Assembly: GCF_964204865.1 (NCBI RefSeq)
Contig: NC_135263.1
Span: forward strand, 11,019,426 to 11,083,425
Reading direction: 5' to 3'
DNA length: 64,000 nucleotides
DNA from: Styela clava
Taxonomy: Eukaryota; Chordata; Ascidiacea; Stolidobranchia; Styelidae
Shown here: positions 12,401 to 22,455 of the stretch, one piece after another
Position numbering within the stretch: position 1 is the first letter of the stretch
How the letters are laid out: each line of letters begins with the position of its first letter
Notes under the pieces: generated by a model
What the model saw: the letters and a program-made list of their open reading frames with translations, nothing else
What the model was told of the DNA's origin: nothing
The model's database searches: none
Position numbers and translations under genes: made by a program

Positions 12401-14814
12401 TCTCAGGATCACCTTTGTTCCAGGCATTGAAGAGAATGACAATGTTGTCCGATACAACAGATTTCTTCTCACTACGTCTTCCTTTTCCTTTAGAATACAT
12501 GAACAACATCCATTGTCCTACACCCATATCAGATGGTGTGAACACCTCAATATCAACCTCTTTTCCTGAAAAGATATTCCAATATTATATAAAGAAAAGT
12601 GAAACAATGAAAATAGATTCTTTTGCATACAAATATCACTTGTCACAAAGTCTTGTCTGAACTATCAAAAAATGAAAAGAAATCAATATACATGCCCATT
12701 GCTGGCATATGATATATTGAGCTTAATTTGAATTGTACATAGGTCGCCCAACAGACGTATTAGTGCTGATTATGCTTTTATAAGGTATGTGGGCACAAAT
12801 TTGCTTATGTTGTCACTTGTCAGTGTCACAGTACCATATCATCAATGCTGAATGTAGCTGTTTTGCCACACATGTAGAATAACACATCAAAAGCAATAAA
12901 TTTTTCCTGTGTAAAGATTTTCTAGATAAAAGAGTTAGACCTATAGTATACCTGTATTTACGGAGGAAAACCGTACACCAACATTATTTGAATCACCAGC
13001 CTTGGGATCAATTGGGTCAAGATAATATCTCGACTTTTGCGTCACTCTTGGACTTCCACCTAAATAGTTGTTTGTATTATTTATGAATTCTGAATACAGT
13101 GCATGATAAATAGAAACATATATAATATTGAAAGTTTTAATATATTAAATCATTACTTATTGATCTTGATCGGTAAGTATGTTGACCGGTATTTGTCTGT
13201 TAGACACTTTCGTATGTTATGAGATATATAAGCGGGGTTTAATCTGCTCCAAATTTTGCATGTGCATTAATCATATATCGGACCAGTAGCCTATTGATTT
13301 TGGATGAATTATGTCGGATAACTAGCGAGATATTAAATAATGATTTTTTTTGCGGAAGATCGATAAGTCGGCGGGCTCCGATCGCTATCTCGTTTTATTA
13401 GTTGGGTACATAAATAAACAACAAAATATTAATAAATTATTTTACAATTTTCTGCCAGCAAAATAGAAATTTTACTGAAAATTATAGTCTTGATTCACTT
13501 TTTTGTGTGAATTGAAAAATGTTTTTGAGTATTGGATACTTTGAGGAATATCAAGACAAAAATATAACCTCAAGAGCCTCCTTCGTAATTTTGACTATTC
13601 CCGACAAAAAGAAAAACGAAGTCCTCATTATGACAGTTCCGATATTAACAACGATCATCAAAAAAGATAATACAGAACTTAAAAATCCTGTAAATCAGAG
13701 CTATAATAATTACTGAGAGAGAAGTAATATACAGTTTTGTACTTAAGAAACAGCAATCTTCTCGATATGATTGAGAAATAGAAGGATCGATCATTACAAA
13801 CCTGTGCGAAATTCAAATCTGATTTTGTCTGATGGGAAGTTAGTATCTCTGTCAAAAGTTAAGCGAAGAAGGAAAGGTTTTCCACGTCGCACAACCAACC
13901 TCGATGATACAGTCTCATAATCATCAGTATGATGAGCTGGACCATTTTTATCTTTCAGTAAATTGCATTTCTCGATTCCCAGAGGGTCTGAAAAAATGTA
14001 AAGAAGGTATTAAACATTTTGGTATCTGTTTTGAGTCATCACTATCGAAGTGCAGACTCTTCTGCTATCAGGAAGTGATGTTGATGATGCTACTATTTTT
14101 TTGGTCCAGTGTAGTTTCGTACCTCAAGTACTTCTAGTGGGCATGCTTAACAGTTTTTGTATATGTCAATCCGAACCCCCACCTGACTATGTCATCCAAA
14201 AATTACGTCACTATGGCGTCACAGTGACGTAATAAGGCCCTTCAAACTATATAAACTGTCATCCAAGATGCGCAGACGATCAACCATCGAGCAAGCTATT
14301 TCTCTCGTTTTCTCGCCGCATCGATCCCAATATGAGAGAGATCGCTGGCGTGAACTCATTATCGTCCGCACAGATGCCATTTCAGGTGATCGTAGCTATA
14401 CTTCAGCAAGCTATATGGCATAATTTTTGGATGGCATAGTCATGAGGAGGTTGGGATTGACACAAGCAAAAATTGTTAGGCCTATCCTACGCCAACTAGA
14501 TGTACTTGAGGTACGAAACTACGCGCAGACACGAGAAAATAAAAGTTAGGACGAAGTTGAATCGCACTAAAATACTGACGTAAAGAAATGCCTGTTCTTC
14601 TCCGAGTGAAATATCAGAATATAGTACTGTGCTTGTAGTTGTAGATATATATTGTTGCAAAATTCAATAAAATATTCAATTTATATCAGATTGATCCAAA
14701 TAGGTCAACAGGTGGCAGGCTTAATACAGTACTGCAGTACAGCAGTAAGTGTAACAAACAGGTTACGGTATAGAAGCCAAGTTTAAATTACTCACCTTTA
14801 TTGTAATTTGACAT
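472..14814 (-). CDS. Transglutaminase (protein-glutamine gamma-glutamyltransferase), 15 exons, 697 aa
   Basis: Exons on the minus strand, first to last: 14796-14814, 13802-13987, 12952-13059, 12413-12565, 7306-7424, 6813-6932, 5882-6044, 5389-5521, 5107-5254, 3963-4170, 3374-3525, 2849-2918, 2041-2270, 1019-1162, 472-612. They total 2094 nt, in frame throughout, with GT-AG at each junction. Transglutaminases form Ca2+-dependent isopeptide crosslinks between Gln and Lys side chains. Domain order is complete: N-terminal beta-sandwich ([15 protein letters not shown]; residues about 7-125), catalytic core, and two C-terminal Ig-like domains (about 480-697). The triad is visible: Cys280 in YGQCWVFAG, His337 in NFHVW, Asp360 in [10 protein letters not shown]. 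Trp245 sits where the family has its oxyanion-stabilising Trp. Length matches the usual ~690 aa. The first coding exon is only 19 nt (MSNYNK plus one base). No signal peptide is seen, so it is probably cytosolic or non-classically exported. The assignment to TGM1, TGM2 or F13A type is not resolved. Confidence 0.95.
3003..3103. repeat. Foldback MITE, GAAGTATGCG family, copy 1
   Basis: About 100 bp, almost entirely inverted repeat: the left arm carries GAAGTATGCGCACTAAGATG and GCGCACAACCTGAA, and the right arm is their near reverse complement (TTCAGGTTGTGCG, CATCTTGGTGTGCATACTT). It lies in the transglutaminase intron between exons 2849-2918 and 3374-3525. Four related copies occur in the window. 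No coding capacity. Confidence 0.8.
3211..3320. repeat. Foldback MITE, GAAGTATGCG family, copy 2
   Basis: A 110-bp near-perfect palindrome running from GGGTCTCCTGAAGTATGCG to CGCATACTTCAGGAGGTCC, in the same intron as copy 1 and only ~110 bp from it. The central loop carries CCTAACCTGG. The arms are long enough to form a hairpin. Confidence 0.85.
6336..6500. repeat. Diverged GAAGTATGCG-family MITE fragment
   Basis: It shares the internal motif TGTACCAGGTTAGGGTTAGG with the longer copies at 32471 and 63396, and carries short CATACTCCC/ACTCCCGTAGCATG-like ends. The outer arms are eroded. It sits in the transglutaminase intron between exons 5882-6044 and 6813-6932. Confidence 0.45.
7425..9341. 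other. Transglutaminase intron, unassigned part
   Basis: Left part of the 5-kb intron between exons 7306-7424 and 12413-12565. It is AT-rich with no supportable gene, array or clear repeat. The short ORF around 9085-9354 resembles nothing and runs into the transposon end. Confidence 0.6.
9342..12180. mobile_element. GGGCCCC-ended DNA transposon (Harbinger-like, non-autonomous), split by a hAT
   Basis: The left end begins GGGCCCCATTCACAAAACTTC and the right end is its imperfect reverse complement, GGGCCCCATTCGCCTAACTTC, with 17 of 21 positions alike by eye. A CTG trinucleotide flanks both ends (9339-9341 and 12181-12183), which suits the 3-bp target duplication of PIF/Harbinger elements. Subtracting the hAT nested at 9768-11896 leaves ~0.7 kb with no transposase. 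It sits in the largest transglutaminase intron. The superfamily call rests on terminus style and TSD length only. Confidence 0.7.
9768..11896. mobile_element. hAT transposon (non-autonomous), copy 1, with perfect 8-bp TSD
   Basis: The ends are inverted repeats starting CAGGGATGGCC, followed by ATTCGAATA-type repeats (left ACTATTCGAAT; right ACTATTCCGAAT in reverse). Exact 8-bp target duplications ACCACAGC lie at 9760-9767 and 11897-11904, diagnostic of hAT. No transposase ORF is present. The ~2.1-kb interior contains two diverged copies of a ~300-bp unit (about 10425-10790 and 10905-11185). A second copy of the family is at 49365-51093 in opposite orientation. Inserted into the GGGCCCC element, so it is the younger of the two. 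Confidence 0.9.
13147..13400 (-). repeat. Dispersed repeat with GATCGATAAG ends, copy 1
   Basis: Reverse-orientation copy of a ~260-bp family also at 16672, 21782 and 22203. Shared blocks are a CGGTCGGAGACCG-like start, ATAACTCGCTAATTATACGAC, CAATAGGCTTCTGGTCCGAG, CATGTGCATT (in reverse), CAGACAAATACCTATCAA and CTTACCGATC. The end is palindromic. It could be the 3' tail of an RTE-type LINE or a short non-autonomous element. No ORF. Confidence 0.65.
14114..14519. mobile_element. TA-flanked MITE (Tc1/mariner-like), copy 1
   Basis: A 406-bp element with inverted ends GTTTCGTACCTCAAGTACTT and its reverse complement AGTACTTGAGGTACGAAAC (nearly perfect over ~20 bp), flanked on both sides by TA. 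The interior has no ORF and carries AGCAAGCTATTTCTCTCGTT and ATTACGTCAC motifs also found in the copy at 32985-33386. It lies in transglutaminase intron 1, between exons 13802-13987 and 14796-14814. Confidence 0.85.
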
Positions 14815-15145
14815 TGTAACTTGATTTTTGATCTTGAATAGATGTTATATCAATAACATAAATCGTAACAATACTGCTACTCACACTGGTGCAGATAAAA
14901 CTAAAATATAATTTAAATACAAACAGAATAATCAATGAGTGTAGAATTAATACACTTATAGGGTCTAAACCTTAGGTTTTGAAAAGACAATACTGCAATA
15001 AAAGTCTGAAAATGTATGACAGTAGCCTATGACAGCATGATGAATTTGATTCCCAGGAAAATTGCAAAGAATTGCAAGATTAAGCTCAAACTTCAGAACT
15101 TAGAATGGGATATTTCTGTATTTCCGTATTTAGGCTATGCTGAAA

Positions 15146-15262
15146 GTACGTCCACTGGCTGACTGGGCGTAGATTAACAATGTCAATCCCCACCCCCACC
15201 TGACAACGTCACTCGAAAATTACGTCACAGTGCTGCAGTGACATAATAGAGCTCACAGAAAT
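15146..15262. repeat. Fragment of the TA-flanked MITE
   Basis: Matches the left third of the element at 14114 (AATGTCAATCCCCACCCCCA, CACCTGACAACGTCACTC, AAAATTACGTCACAG) without a right end. Located just upstream of the transglutaminase start codon. Confidence 0.6.
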
Positions 15263-16671
15263 AACTTTAAGCAGTCACAGAGTGACAACAATCTTAAACC
15301 ACTTACAGACTTAAAGCAGTAAAGGCAATTGCTGAATTAGTTAAGAAGATAGATTTTTTTCACCATAAGAATAGTAACAACAACATACAGACATAATAAC
15401 AGAGTACAAATCCTCTCACAGCCGCTTTGTCGATAACCTCAGTACCTGGTCTAAATTGGATACGCAGCACTGCAAAAGTCGCAGCCGTTCACCCGACTGC
15501 AAGGTGCAGACTGCTTCCACTTTCAGCCTATAGCAATCCAAAACATGGGTCACGTGATGACTCTTTCCCGCTGCCATTGCGGTATTGAAAAACGCGCTCA
15601 TATTGTTGGACACGTAATAAACCTATGCATCGTTTTGTTATTATTAATTAACCATTTGACAATGAAGTTCCTTATAACGTCACAGATGAAAAGTTGTATT
15701 TATTCGTCGAAATTACCGGCCGACTCAACTTCGCTTCAATGGCAGTTTTTATTTTCTGCGTAACATTTTTCATCTGTCAAGCTCCATAATGCCCTACTGC
15801 TCAGCTCCAAGCTATGTCAGAAGAACAAATGACATTGTAGGATTGTTGCGAAGACATTTTACAGCGTCAAATTGGCGTATCGCTATAAAATCTTCGAAAA
15901 AAAATGACCAAAAAATGGTTCTACGTTGTGTTTGTGGCCAAATTTAACGTATTAGATAGTTTTTCATTTTTAAATGCGTTATATATGTAGGTAGCATATA
16001 ACTTAAAGTTCAAAATCCACTCTCCGGTTTCATTCCAGTCCTTATAACAGCTGGCTTGTTCGATTCGGTACAACAACACGACGAAAATTTCGATAAGACT
16101 CTATTGTTTCGCGTTTTCCAGATATGGCGTCCTTGAACTTATTTAACATTAGACAAGTTGGTTGCCGACCGTTGGTTAGGACCGGGTACAATTAACATTC
16201 GTATTGGTACAGCAGGTGACTGTTCCAAAGTTCCAGCTTTGTTTAAGATGTGAATTTTGGGTAAAAAATACATTCCAAACCATAGAAACGTCTTTACAAA
16301 ATAACGAACGCAACAAACAACGATCACGTCAATCAAGGGGTCGTAGCGGATGTGCAAAAACTTTTAGCCCACAAAGGATGAATCAAAAAACAAAACTGGT
16401 CAACTCGAAGTTTTCAAATGCTGGTCTTCCCAATACTTGTTCAAAACAAATGAAATCAACGTCTTTTAAATACTTGGTATATGATAATTGACAATTCTTA
16501 AATAAGAATTTTATACCATCAAAATTTAAAAGAAGAACCTCGCTAATAGCAATTCTTATCATTTTTCTAAACTTTTGAAGATTTTGGTCAGAATTACTAA
16601 TTAGATTATTGAAATACGCAAATTTTCATGGCTCCCGAGAGAAAATGACAATAATGATGATAGCAAGCAAT
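15263..16671. other. Unassigned DNA upstream of the transglutaminase
   Basis: Slightly higher in GC than its surroundings around 15420-15780 and 16020-16400, with several short ORFs on both strands. The longest, 16204-16491 plus, has no recognisable domain. A small ATG with good context at 16124 opens only 23 codons. The region could hold a promoter or first exon for either direction, but nothing is demonstrable. Confidence 0.4.
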
Positions 16672-16945
16672 ACAAGAATATCGGTCGGAGACCGAAGACT
16701 TATCGATCGAAACTGCGGTTTCGATTCATGACTCTATACGGACACTGCGTGTCACATCACTAATTAATTAATAACTCGCTACTTATACGACATAATTCAT
16801 TCAAAATCGATAGGCTTCTGGTCCGAGATATGATGAATGCACATGCAATTTGGAGCAGATTCAACCTCGCCTTCGTGAGATATCGCGTTCATCTAACAGA
16901 CAAATACCTATCAAAATACTTATCGATCTTAAGATCGATAATGAC
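16672..16945 (+). repeat. Dispersed repeat with GATCGATAAG ends, copy 2
   Basis: Forward copy of the family at 13147. It begins ATATCGGTCGGAGACCG, continues through AATTAATAACTCGCTA, CGATAGGCTTCTGGTCCGAG and GAGATATCGCGTTCATCTAA, and ends ATCGATCTTAAGATCGATAA, a palindrome. Confidence 0.7.
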
Positions 16946-17013
16946 AATTGGAGACACTTACGTCTTATAAGTTTTTTGTGCAGAAGGCAGAAACGTTTCC
17001 AAAATGTGACATA

Positions 17014-17402
17014 CCGTGTTTTCCCGAAAATAAGACCTAACCTGAATTTTAAAAATGATTTTAATATGAGCCATTCCCTTAAAATAAGACCTACTCGATA
17101 GCGCGAATTTTTTTTATCTAGTCGATATGAACATAGTGACTTGCAAGATATTCCATAGGATGATGATATGGTTATTTTTGTATAATAAATGTTTAGCAGT
17201 TTTTTTTAAATAAAAATGCGTTATTTATAAGTAAATGGACATCAGTTTTCATCTTTTGTATATTTGAAAATCTCGTAATTCTTTACTTTGTAATTTTGTT
17301 TTGGGTAAATGAAATTGAATGACATCGCACAAAAATAAGCCTTATTGGTATTTTTCGAAATAAAATTGAAACAAGACCGTTTTATTTTTGGGGAAAACAC
17401 GG
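17014..17402. mobile_element. TA-flanked MITE with CCGTGTTTTCCC ends
   Basis: A 389-bp element between TA dinucleotides (17012-17013 and 17403-17404). The left end is CCGTGTTTTCCCGAAAATAA; the right end is the reverse complement, with GGGGAAAACACGG and CTTATT/TTTATTTTTG repeats of the AAAATAAGACC motif. No ORF. Tc1/mariner-like by end structure and TA target. A short CGAAAATAAGACC match abuts the poly-C run at 37964. Confidence 0.8.
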
Positions 17403-17608
17403 TAGGTCCGCCTTGCATTTAAAAAAAATATATATGCAATATGAATATACCGTATTGATTAGTTTTACAATACAAATTGGTTTTAGTCACGTAAGAGTGT
17501 TTCAGCCAGACATAGTATATGGTTTCAGCGCCACAACATACCTTTGCAAATTTGCCAACTTGATTGGATAGCCAGTACTATCACAATTCAAAATTGTCAT
17601 TTAATCAG

Positions 17609-17614
17609 TTTATT
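17609..17614 (-). other. Polyadenylation signal AATAAA of MRNIP (predicted)
   Basis: AATAAA on the minus strand, 104 nt past the MRNIP stop codon, in an AT-rich stretch with no closer signal. Position and motif only. Confidence 0.5.
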
Positions 17615-17717
17615 TTATAAAAATGAAAATATCAAAACAAAAGACAGAAAAGTATAATGTGGCATTCAAATACATCGTTATGTACTAAAAGTCTATACAC
17701 AGGAAGCTTCAAAAATA

Positions 17718-18662
17718 TCAGGTTAAATAATCTTCACCAGACGAATTTTCGTCAGAATCTTCTTCCTTAGAACCAAATTTCGACCATTTCGAGGACGTTG
17801 CAGATTCAGAATTTTGGGTGGCAACAGCTACTGTTGTTGACTCATAACACCTTTTCATAGGAACATCTTTTCTCATTGAGAAATTTGGTATTTTCGGAGG
17901 ACTGACACCAACATTTACATTCTCTCTTTCAGGCTTCATAATTTGATCAACTATAAAGTCCTTATCATGCTTTGCCTGTTTTGTATTGTTTCCTCGCATT
18001 TTTCTTTTCCTATTACCTGACCATTCATCAACGTCCAGTGTAGTAGAGGTAATAATATTTTTAATATGATATGGTGTCATCCGTCTGTCATCTTCATCAT
18101 CGGACGATTTATGACAACTGTCCTCGGGAATATTGGAACTTTCTTTGAATATTTGCCATTTACTTGTTTGGCTGCCACCATTGGTAGACTGAGTTTTAGT
18201 TCTGACCCCTGAAGTAATTGATGATAACCCTGTAATAATAACAAAATCTGTGTATGATTGAAAAAAATTATCACGTCAGCTGTAAATAGATCTATAAAAA
18301 TCGCAAATTGAAATTTTATTATCAAAAAAGCATTGAAAGAAGTATTGCTAGTAAGTAAATACCTTGAACAGTTTCAACATCCAGATCTGCAATTTCCACG
18401 TCTTCCAACTCTCTTTTCTTTATATTGAGTTGTTGCACCATCATCCGACATTCTTTTCCCGAACCCTTGTTACAATAGATGTAAGTAAATTGCTTGCCTG
18501 AAGAAGTCTAGATTTAAAAATAGCACCAACCTGCCCATACAACTTTTGCTGACTCTGTTTTTCATTGCACATTTTACATGTCCATGTTTTACTTTTTCTT
18601 ATCTGATGTACTTGAAACATGGAACAAGTGAAGCATTTTAAAATCATAAATTCTTGAGGCAT
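17718..18662 (-). CDS. MRNIP: MRN complex-interacting protein homologue, 3 exons, 248 aa
   Basis: Exons 18531-18662, 18363-18465 and 17718-18229 give 747 nt in frame. In vertebrates MRNIP binds the MRE11-RAD50-NBS1 complex and promotes ATM signalling at DNA breaks in the nucleus. The N-terminus is a zinc ribbon with Cys10/Cys13 and Cys29/Cys32 in the context CFTCSMFQVHQIRKSKTWTC, followed by CNEKQSQQKLYGQ, the family signature. After it comes a GSGKECR block. Two Ser-Lys-Trp motifs follow: TSKWQIF mid-protein and SSKWSKF near the C-terminus. The acidic end GEDYLT resembles the family's GEDF tail. The middle is low-complexity and basic, as is usual for this family. Intron 1 is only 65 bp; if it is retained the frame still stays open for 29 codons past the Q, so a splice check matters. 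It is upstream of nothing on the same strand within 1 kb; AGPAT5 lies 1.6 kb away, same strand. Confidence 0.88.
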
Positions 18663-20252
18663 TGTTGTTTATTAACTCAGACAGGTCTATATAAAATAAA
18701 CACTAAAAGTTGCAGGAGTGCATAAACAAAAAATGCTTATCTTCAAATATTAAAATGCAGTCTGGTGATCATGTACCTATCAATGCCAACACTCAAAAAT
18801 AAAGAGAGACGACAACTCTATTTAACTGCAATACTAATATATACTGTGGTAATTCCAATTCATTTTATTCATCCATCTGATACACACTTGCAATACACAC
18901 AAAAACAACTACCATACAGTGTATAAAAAATATGAAAGCATGGATAAAAAACAAAACAAGCAATTATCAGTATTTGTAATAAAACATTTGCAGCACATGA
19001 ACAATTTTATACAGAAGCGAATCTTGAATGAAGACAATCCAAATTAAAGTTATATATTATACTAATTCCACATTTCAATTTTTGACACACACTAGTAACA
19101 TAAGTACTACAACAGATATATCATACAACAATATAAAATCTTAAATATGGCAAAAAAACTGAACTTTTTTGGTCACTTTGCATCTCTAACTATTCATAAA
19201 ATATACCATATTGAAAACTAAGACCCACCGACATATACTGACAAAAAATAGAGTTCTGATAAAACTTGGGATGATATAATAAATTTGCCTTCAAGTTACT
19301 TGGAAATCGATTTTTAATGTAAATATCTTGATATAAAAAAATTGTATATTAGGGTGTGGGTGTATGACAAACAATGAGAATGGTTTGATAAAGAAAAAAA
19401 ATATTTGTTAAACAATTGTTCTCCAGTTTTTCCATAAATTGATGTCTTTGATATCAGTTGAAAAAAAACATCAAATATGTGTGCAAATAAGCATATTGAA
19501 TCATTGAGACAAACAGTACTCGTGCATCAAAAAATACAGTAGCTGACAAGAATACTAAATTACACTGATGCAGTTTTGGCACCATATTTTTTAAAATAAA
19601 CACAAATATGGGGGAAATAATAATGCAAAAACCGAATCGAATACATCTTCTATTGATAGAAGAGAATTGCATTATCCCCCCAATTTCGCGGATATGTATG
19701 CGTGTAACGCAAGGATGCTGTAACAAGGATGCTGAATTAGGATGACTATTCTATTTGATTCAAGAGTCTTGCTCCACACCAACAAAAATGTATTCCGCTA
19801 ACGTTTCGTCAGAATTGTTCAGACAAATTTTCCAATATTCTACATTATTCCCAGCTGAAAATTGCTTGCCTGAAGAAGTCCTAACTATCAGCAAGAGAAT
19901 TAGGATAGGTAACATGTAGCATGAACCTAATGAATGCAATAGGCAGTAATATGTAGGTAATAAAAAGTGAGATAATTAAGTGAACTATAAATTAATGGAA
20001 AATTCATTTTCAACAGCATTACGAATTATATATTTGAGACCATGACATGAAATCATGGGGTAAACTATCACTATTCCGTAACACTAAATTGAACAACTTT
20101 AGATGGCTCATAAAATTATTTTGCATTTGAAAATTCATAACATAATTCAGTACTGCAAAAATTATTAAATTCTATGTGTGTATGAACTTAGTTAGTGTGT
20201 GCATAGCAATATATACAATTCTAAGAATTTAGTAGTCTCCTACTAATGCAAT
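18663..20252. other. Region between MRNIP and AGPAT5
   Basis: AT-rich, with no supported gene. It probably contains the AGPAT5 3' UTR and the MRNIP promoter. A phrase near 19800 (TAACGTTTCGTCAG) and a shared block AATTGCTTGCCTGAAGAAGTC at 19861 also found in MRNIP intron 1 (18487) show that one dispersed repeat has contributed to both. Nothing else recognised. Confidence 0.5.
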
Positions 20253-21395
20253 TTAAAACATTAAATGTGCATAAACTAAACCAAATACAGTTCCCGCTGC
20301 AGCGGTTGTTGCATATACCATTCTTCCCGTATGAGAACTCAGAAGCAAGAGGGTCAATCCAACTAAAGATACCGAAGCAGCAATGGTATTACCGATTGGT
20401 GAAACACATCCCATATCAGACACTTGTAGAATTCTATTTTTCAATTCTGCTTTTGAATCTGCATCCGTGATATTGTTATTATCAAAGCTGTAATACCGCT
20501 TCAACAAATTATCCTTCAATTTAAATCGCATGTGGAGCCACTGGAAAGTTGGGCCTTCCATTCCATCTACAACGGGTACCTCAGATGCAGGTATTCTATT
20601 GAATTGTATAAACACTCTGCTGCATTTTCCAGCAAGGAAATCCCACATGGATGGAGCTATGTGTCGAATTCTTTCACTTGATTCCTCACCTTTGAATTCA
20701 TATATGAATGTAGCATCATACACTGCGTCCAAGTAATCACCAAGTGTTGATATTGCACAATGAAAAGCTTTGATCCTAGGTGTCAAAACATTGTTTAACG
20801 GCTCGAGTCGATTTTCAGAAGCATACGCTCGACTCTTTTCTAGAAGAGATGTCTTGCCAGGACAAAATCTTGTACCTTCTGGATATATCACTAAATATAA
20901 TGGGACTTTCCTATCCATGAGCATTTTCAAAGTTTTTTTCATCTTCATTGCGTTATAAGTGCCATCTCTCCTAACGAATATACCTCCATGCACACCCCAG
21001 ACATATCCATAAAGAGGGAAATATTTGAGAATGTTTTTGAATACAAATCGCATATGTCCGATCATACCTTGACGAAGTGCTATAAAGTCTGCAACAATCC
21101 AATCCATTGCAGTCTGATGGTTGCATATCATTAAAACATTTTCAATTTTGTCAGGTATGTCACCTTTTACAATAATTTCCACGCCAGTACATGCCTCAAA
21201 CACGAACACAACAAATTTTTGATACCACCCCCAAATAGCATCCTCAACTGGATAAAACATATTTCTTGGTAATACAGTTGACACAAGTCGCCAGGATGAG
21301 TGCACAATGAAAATCGTTGGTGAAACAGCAACTAATGCAGCCGTTGGCACAATAGGGCGCAAATTATTCAAGTGCGCCAATGCTGTTAATAGCAT
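20253..21395 (-). CDS. AGPAT5: 1-acyl-sn-glycerol-3-phosphate acyltransferase 5 (AGPAT5), single exon, 380 aa
   Basis: A lysophospholipid acyltransferase that adds an acyl chain to lysophosphatidic acid in phosphatidic-acid synthesis; AGPAT5 proteins act in mitochondrial/ER membranes. The catalytic HX4D box is NHQTAMDWI (His93, Asp98). The acyl-acceptor motif is PEGTR (172-176), and the AGPAT5-type blocks TGVEIIVKGDIP, LTPRIKAFH and YLDAVYDATFIYE are present. A hydrophobic N-terminus (about 14-33) and a C-terminal hydrophobic segment (about 337-354) are likely membrane anchors. Length is close to the 364 aa of the vertebrate protein. The start MLLTALAHLN matches the family start. The whole CDS is one uninterrupted exon, whereas vertebrate AGPAT5 is split into several, so intron loss or a retrocopy is possible. 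No poly-A tract or TSD is obvious at the 3' side. Confidence 0.95.
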   Translation of the reverse strand: MLLTALAHLNNLRPIVPTAALVAVSPTIFIVHSSWRLVSTVLPRNMFYPVEDAIWGWYQKFVVFVFEACTGVEIIVKGDIPDKIENVLMICNHQTAMDWIVADFIALRQGMIGHMRFVFKNILKYFPLYGYVWGVHGGIFVRRDGTYNAMKMKKTLKMLMDRKVPLYLVIYPEGTRFCPGKTSLLEKSRAYASENRLEPLNNVLTPRIKAFHCAISTLGDYLDAVYDATFIYEFKGEESSERIRHIAPSMWDFLAGKCSRVFIQFNRIPASEVPVVDGMEGPTFQWLHMRFKLKDNLLKRYYSFDNNNITDADSKAELKNRILQVSDMGCVSPIGNTIAASVSLVGLTLLLLSSHTGRMVYATTAAAGTVFGLVYAHLMF

Positions 21396-21781
21396 TTTGT
21401 AAGATAAGGTATTGCCACTGATAAAATTTATTAAACAATTTCATGAATCTAAAAATATATCATAACAGTTGAAATTAGATTGATTAATCTACAACACATA
21501 CCAAAAAAACATGAATGTCATTGTAATTTAACTCTCCGAAGTCACCCTAGGAAATTACTGAGACTCATCATTTACTGATTTATAACTTGAATCAAAGAAG
21601 AAATAAAAAAGCAATCAGAAAATTCCAGCTAATATTTCCCAGATTTCTTTTTTTTAATATGTGTTAATACAAGAACACAATGAAGTTCATCACATTCCGC
21701 TCTTGTAACTTGCGCACTGCGCATCGCACACACACACTCGGCGGGTTTCAAAATTCTCTCCTTTACAAAAATCTAGATCAC

Positions 21782-22055
21782 TATATCAATAATTGATTGA
21801 TAACTCGCTAATTATACGACATAATTCGCCCAAAATCAATAGGCTTCTGGTCCGAGATAAGATGAAAGCACATGCAAAATCTGGCGCAGATTCAATCTCG
21901 CTTTCGTGAGATATCGCGTGCATCTAACAGACACACACACAGACAGACATACATACAGACAAATACCTATCAATATACTTACTGATCTTAAGATCGAAAC
22001 GTAACAAACAAACAGACAAATACCTATCAACAAACTTACCGATCAAGATCGATAA
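21782..22055 (+). repeat. Dispersed repeat with GATCGATAAG ends, copy 3
   Basis: Same family as 13147 and 16672. This copy has an expanded CA/CAGA tract (ACAGACACACACACAGACAG) and a duplicated end: CAGACAAATACCTATCAA occurs twice (21956 and 22015), each followed by a GATC-rich palindromic terminus. Confidence 0.7.
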
Positions 22056-22202
22056 GTAAAAAATGCAAAGTACCGGTAGTATCTAGTTCTCGTATAAACC
22101 CTAAAACAGTCTGCAGATGCACGCTTGAAAAGGCAAGACGTTACATTGATTAATAGCATTGTTATGTCATAAACGATGTTAGAGCCAATTGCTAAACAAG
22201 AA

Positions 22203-22455
22203 TATCGGTCGGAGACCGATGACTTATCGATCGATTCATGCGCTCTTACTCCATAGTGACACCGTGTGTCCCGTCACTAATTAATTAATAACTCGCTAAT
22301 TATACGATATAATTCGTCCAAAATCAATAGGCTTTTGATGATGAATGCACATGCAAAATTTGGAGGGGATCGAGTAACATACGAAAGTGTCTAACAGACA
22401 AACATACAAACAGACAAATACCTATCAACATACTTACCGATCTTAAAATCGATTA
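22203..22455 (+). repeat. Dispersed repeat with GATCGATAAG ends, copy 4
   Basis: Begins ATATCGGTCGGAGACCGATG, contains ACTAATTAATTAATAACTCG and AATCAATAGGCTTTTGATGA, and ends TACTTACCGATCTTAAAATC. Lies 150 bp from copy 3 in the same orientation. Confidence 0.7.

Noticed and set aside
15788..15946. Short ORF starting MPYCSAPSYVRRTN, reminiscent of a THAP-domain start
   Set aside because: Only 52 codons, later THAP residues (the C2CH His and the AVPTIF box) are not visible, and no exon continues it.
16204..16491. 95-codon plus-strand ORF
   Set aside because: No domain, low complexity in the second half, no splice-linked neighbour; length is within chance for the number of frames examined.
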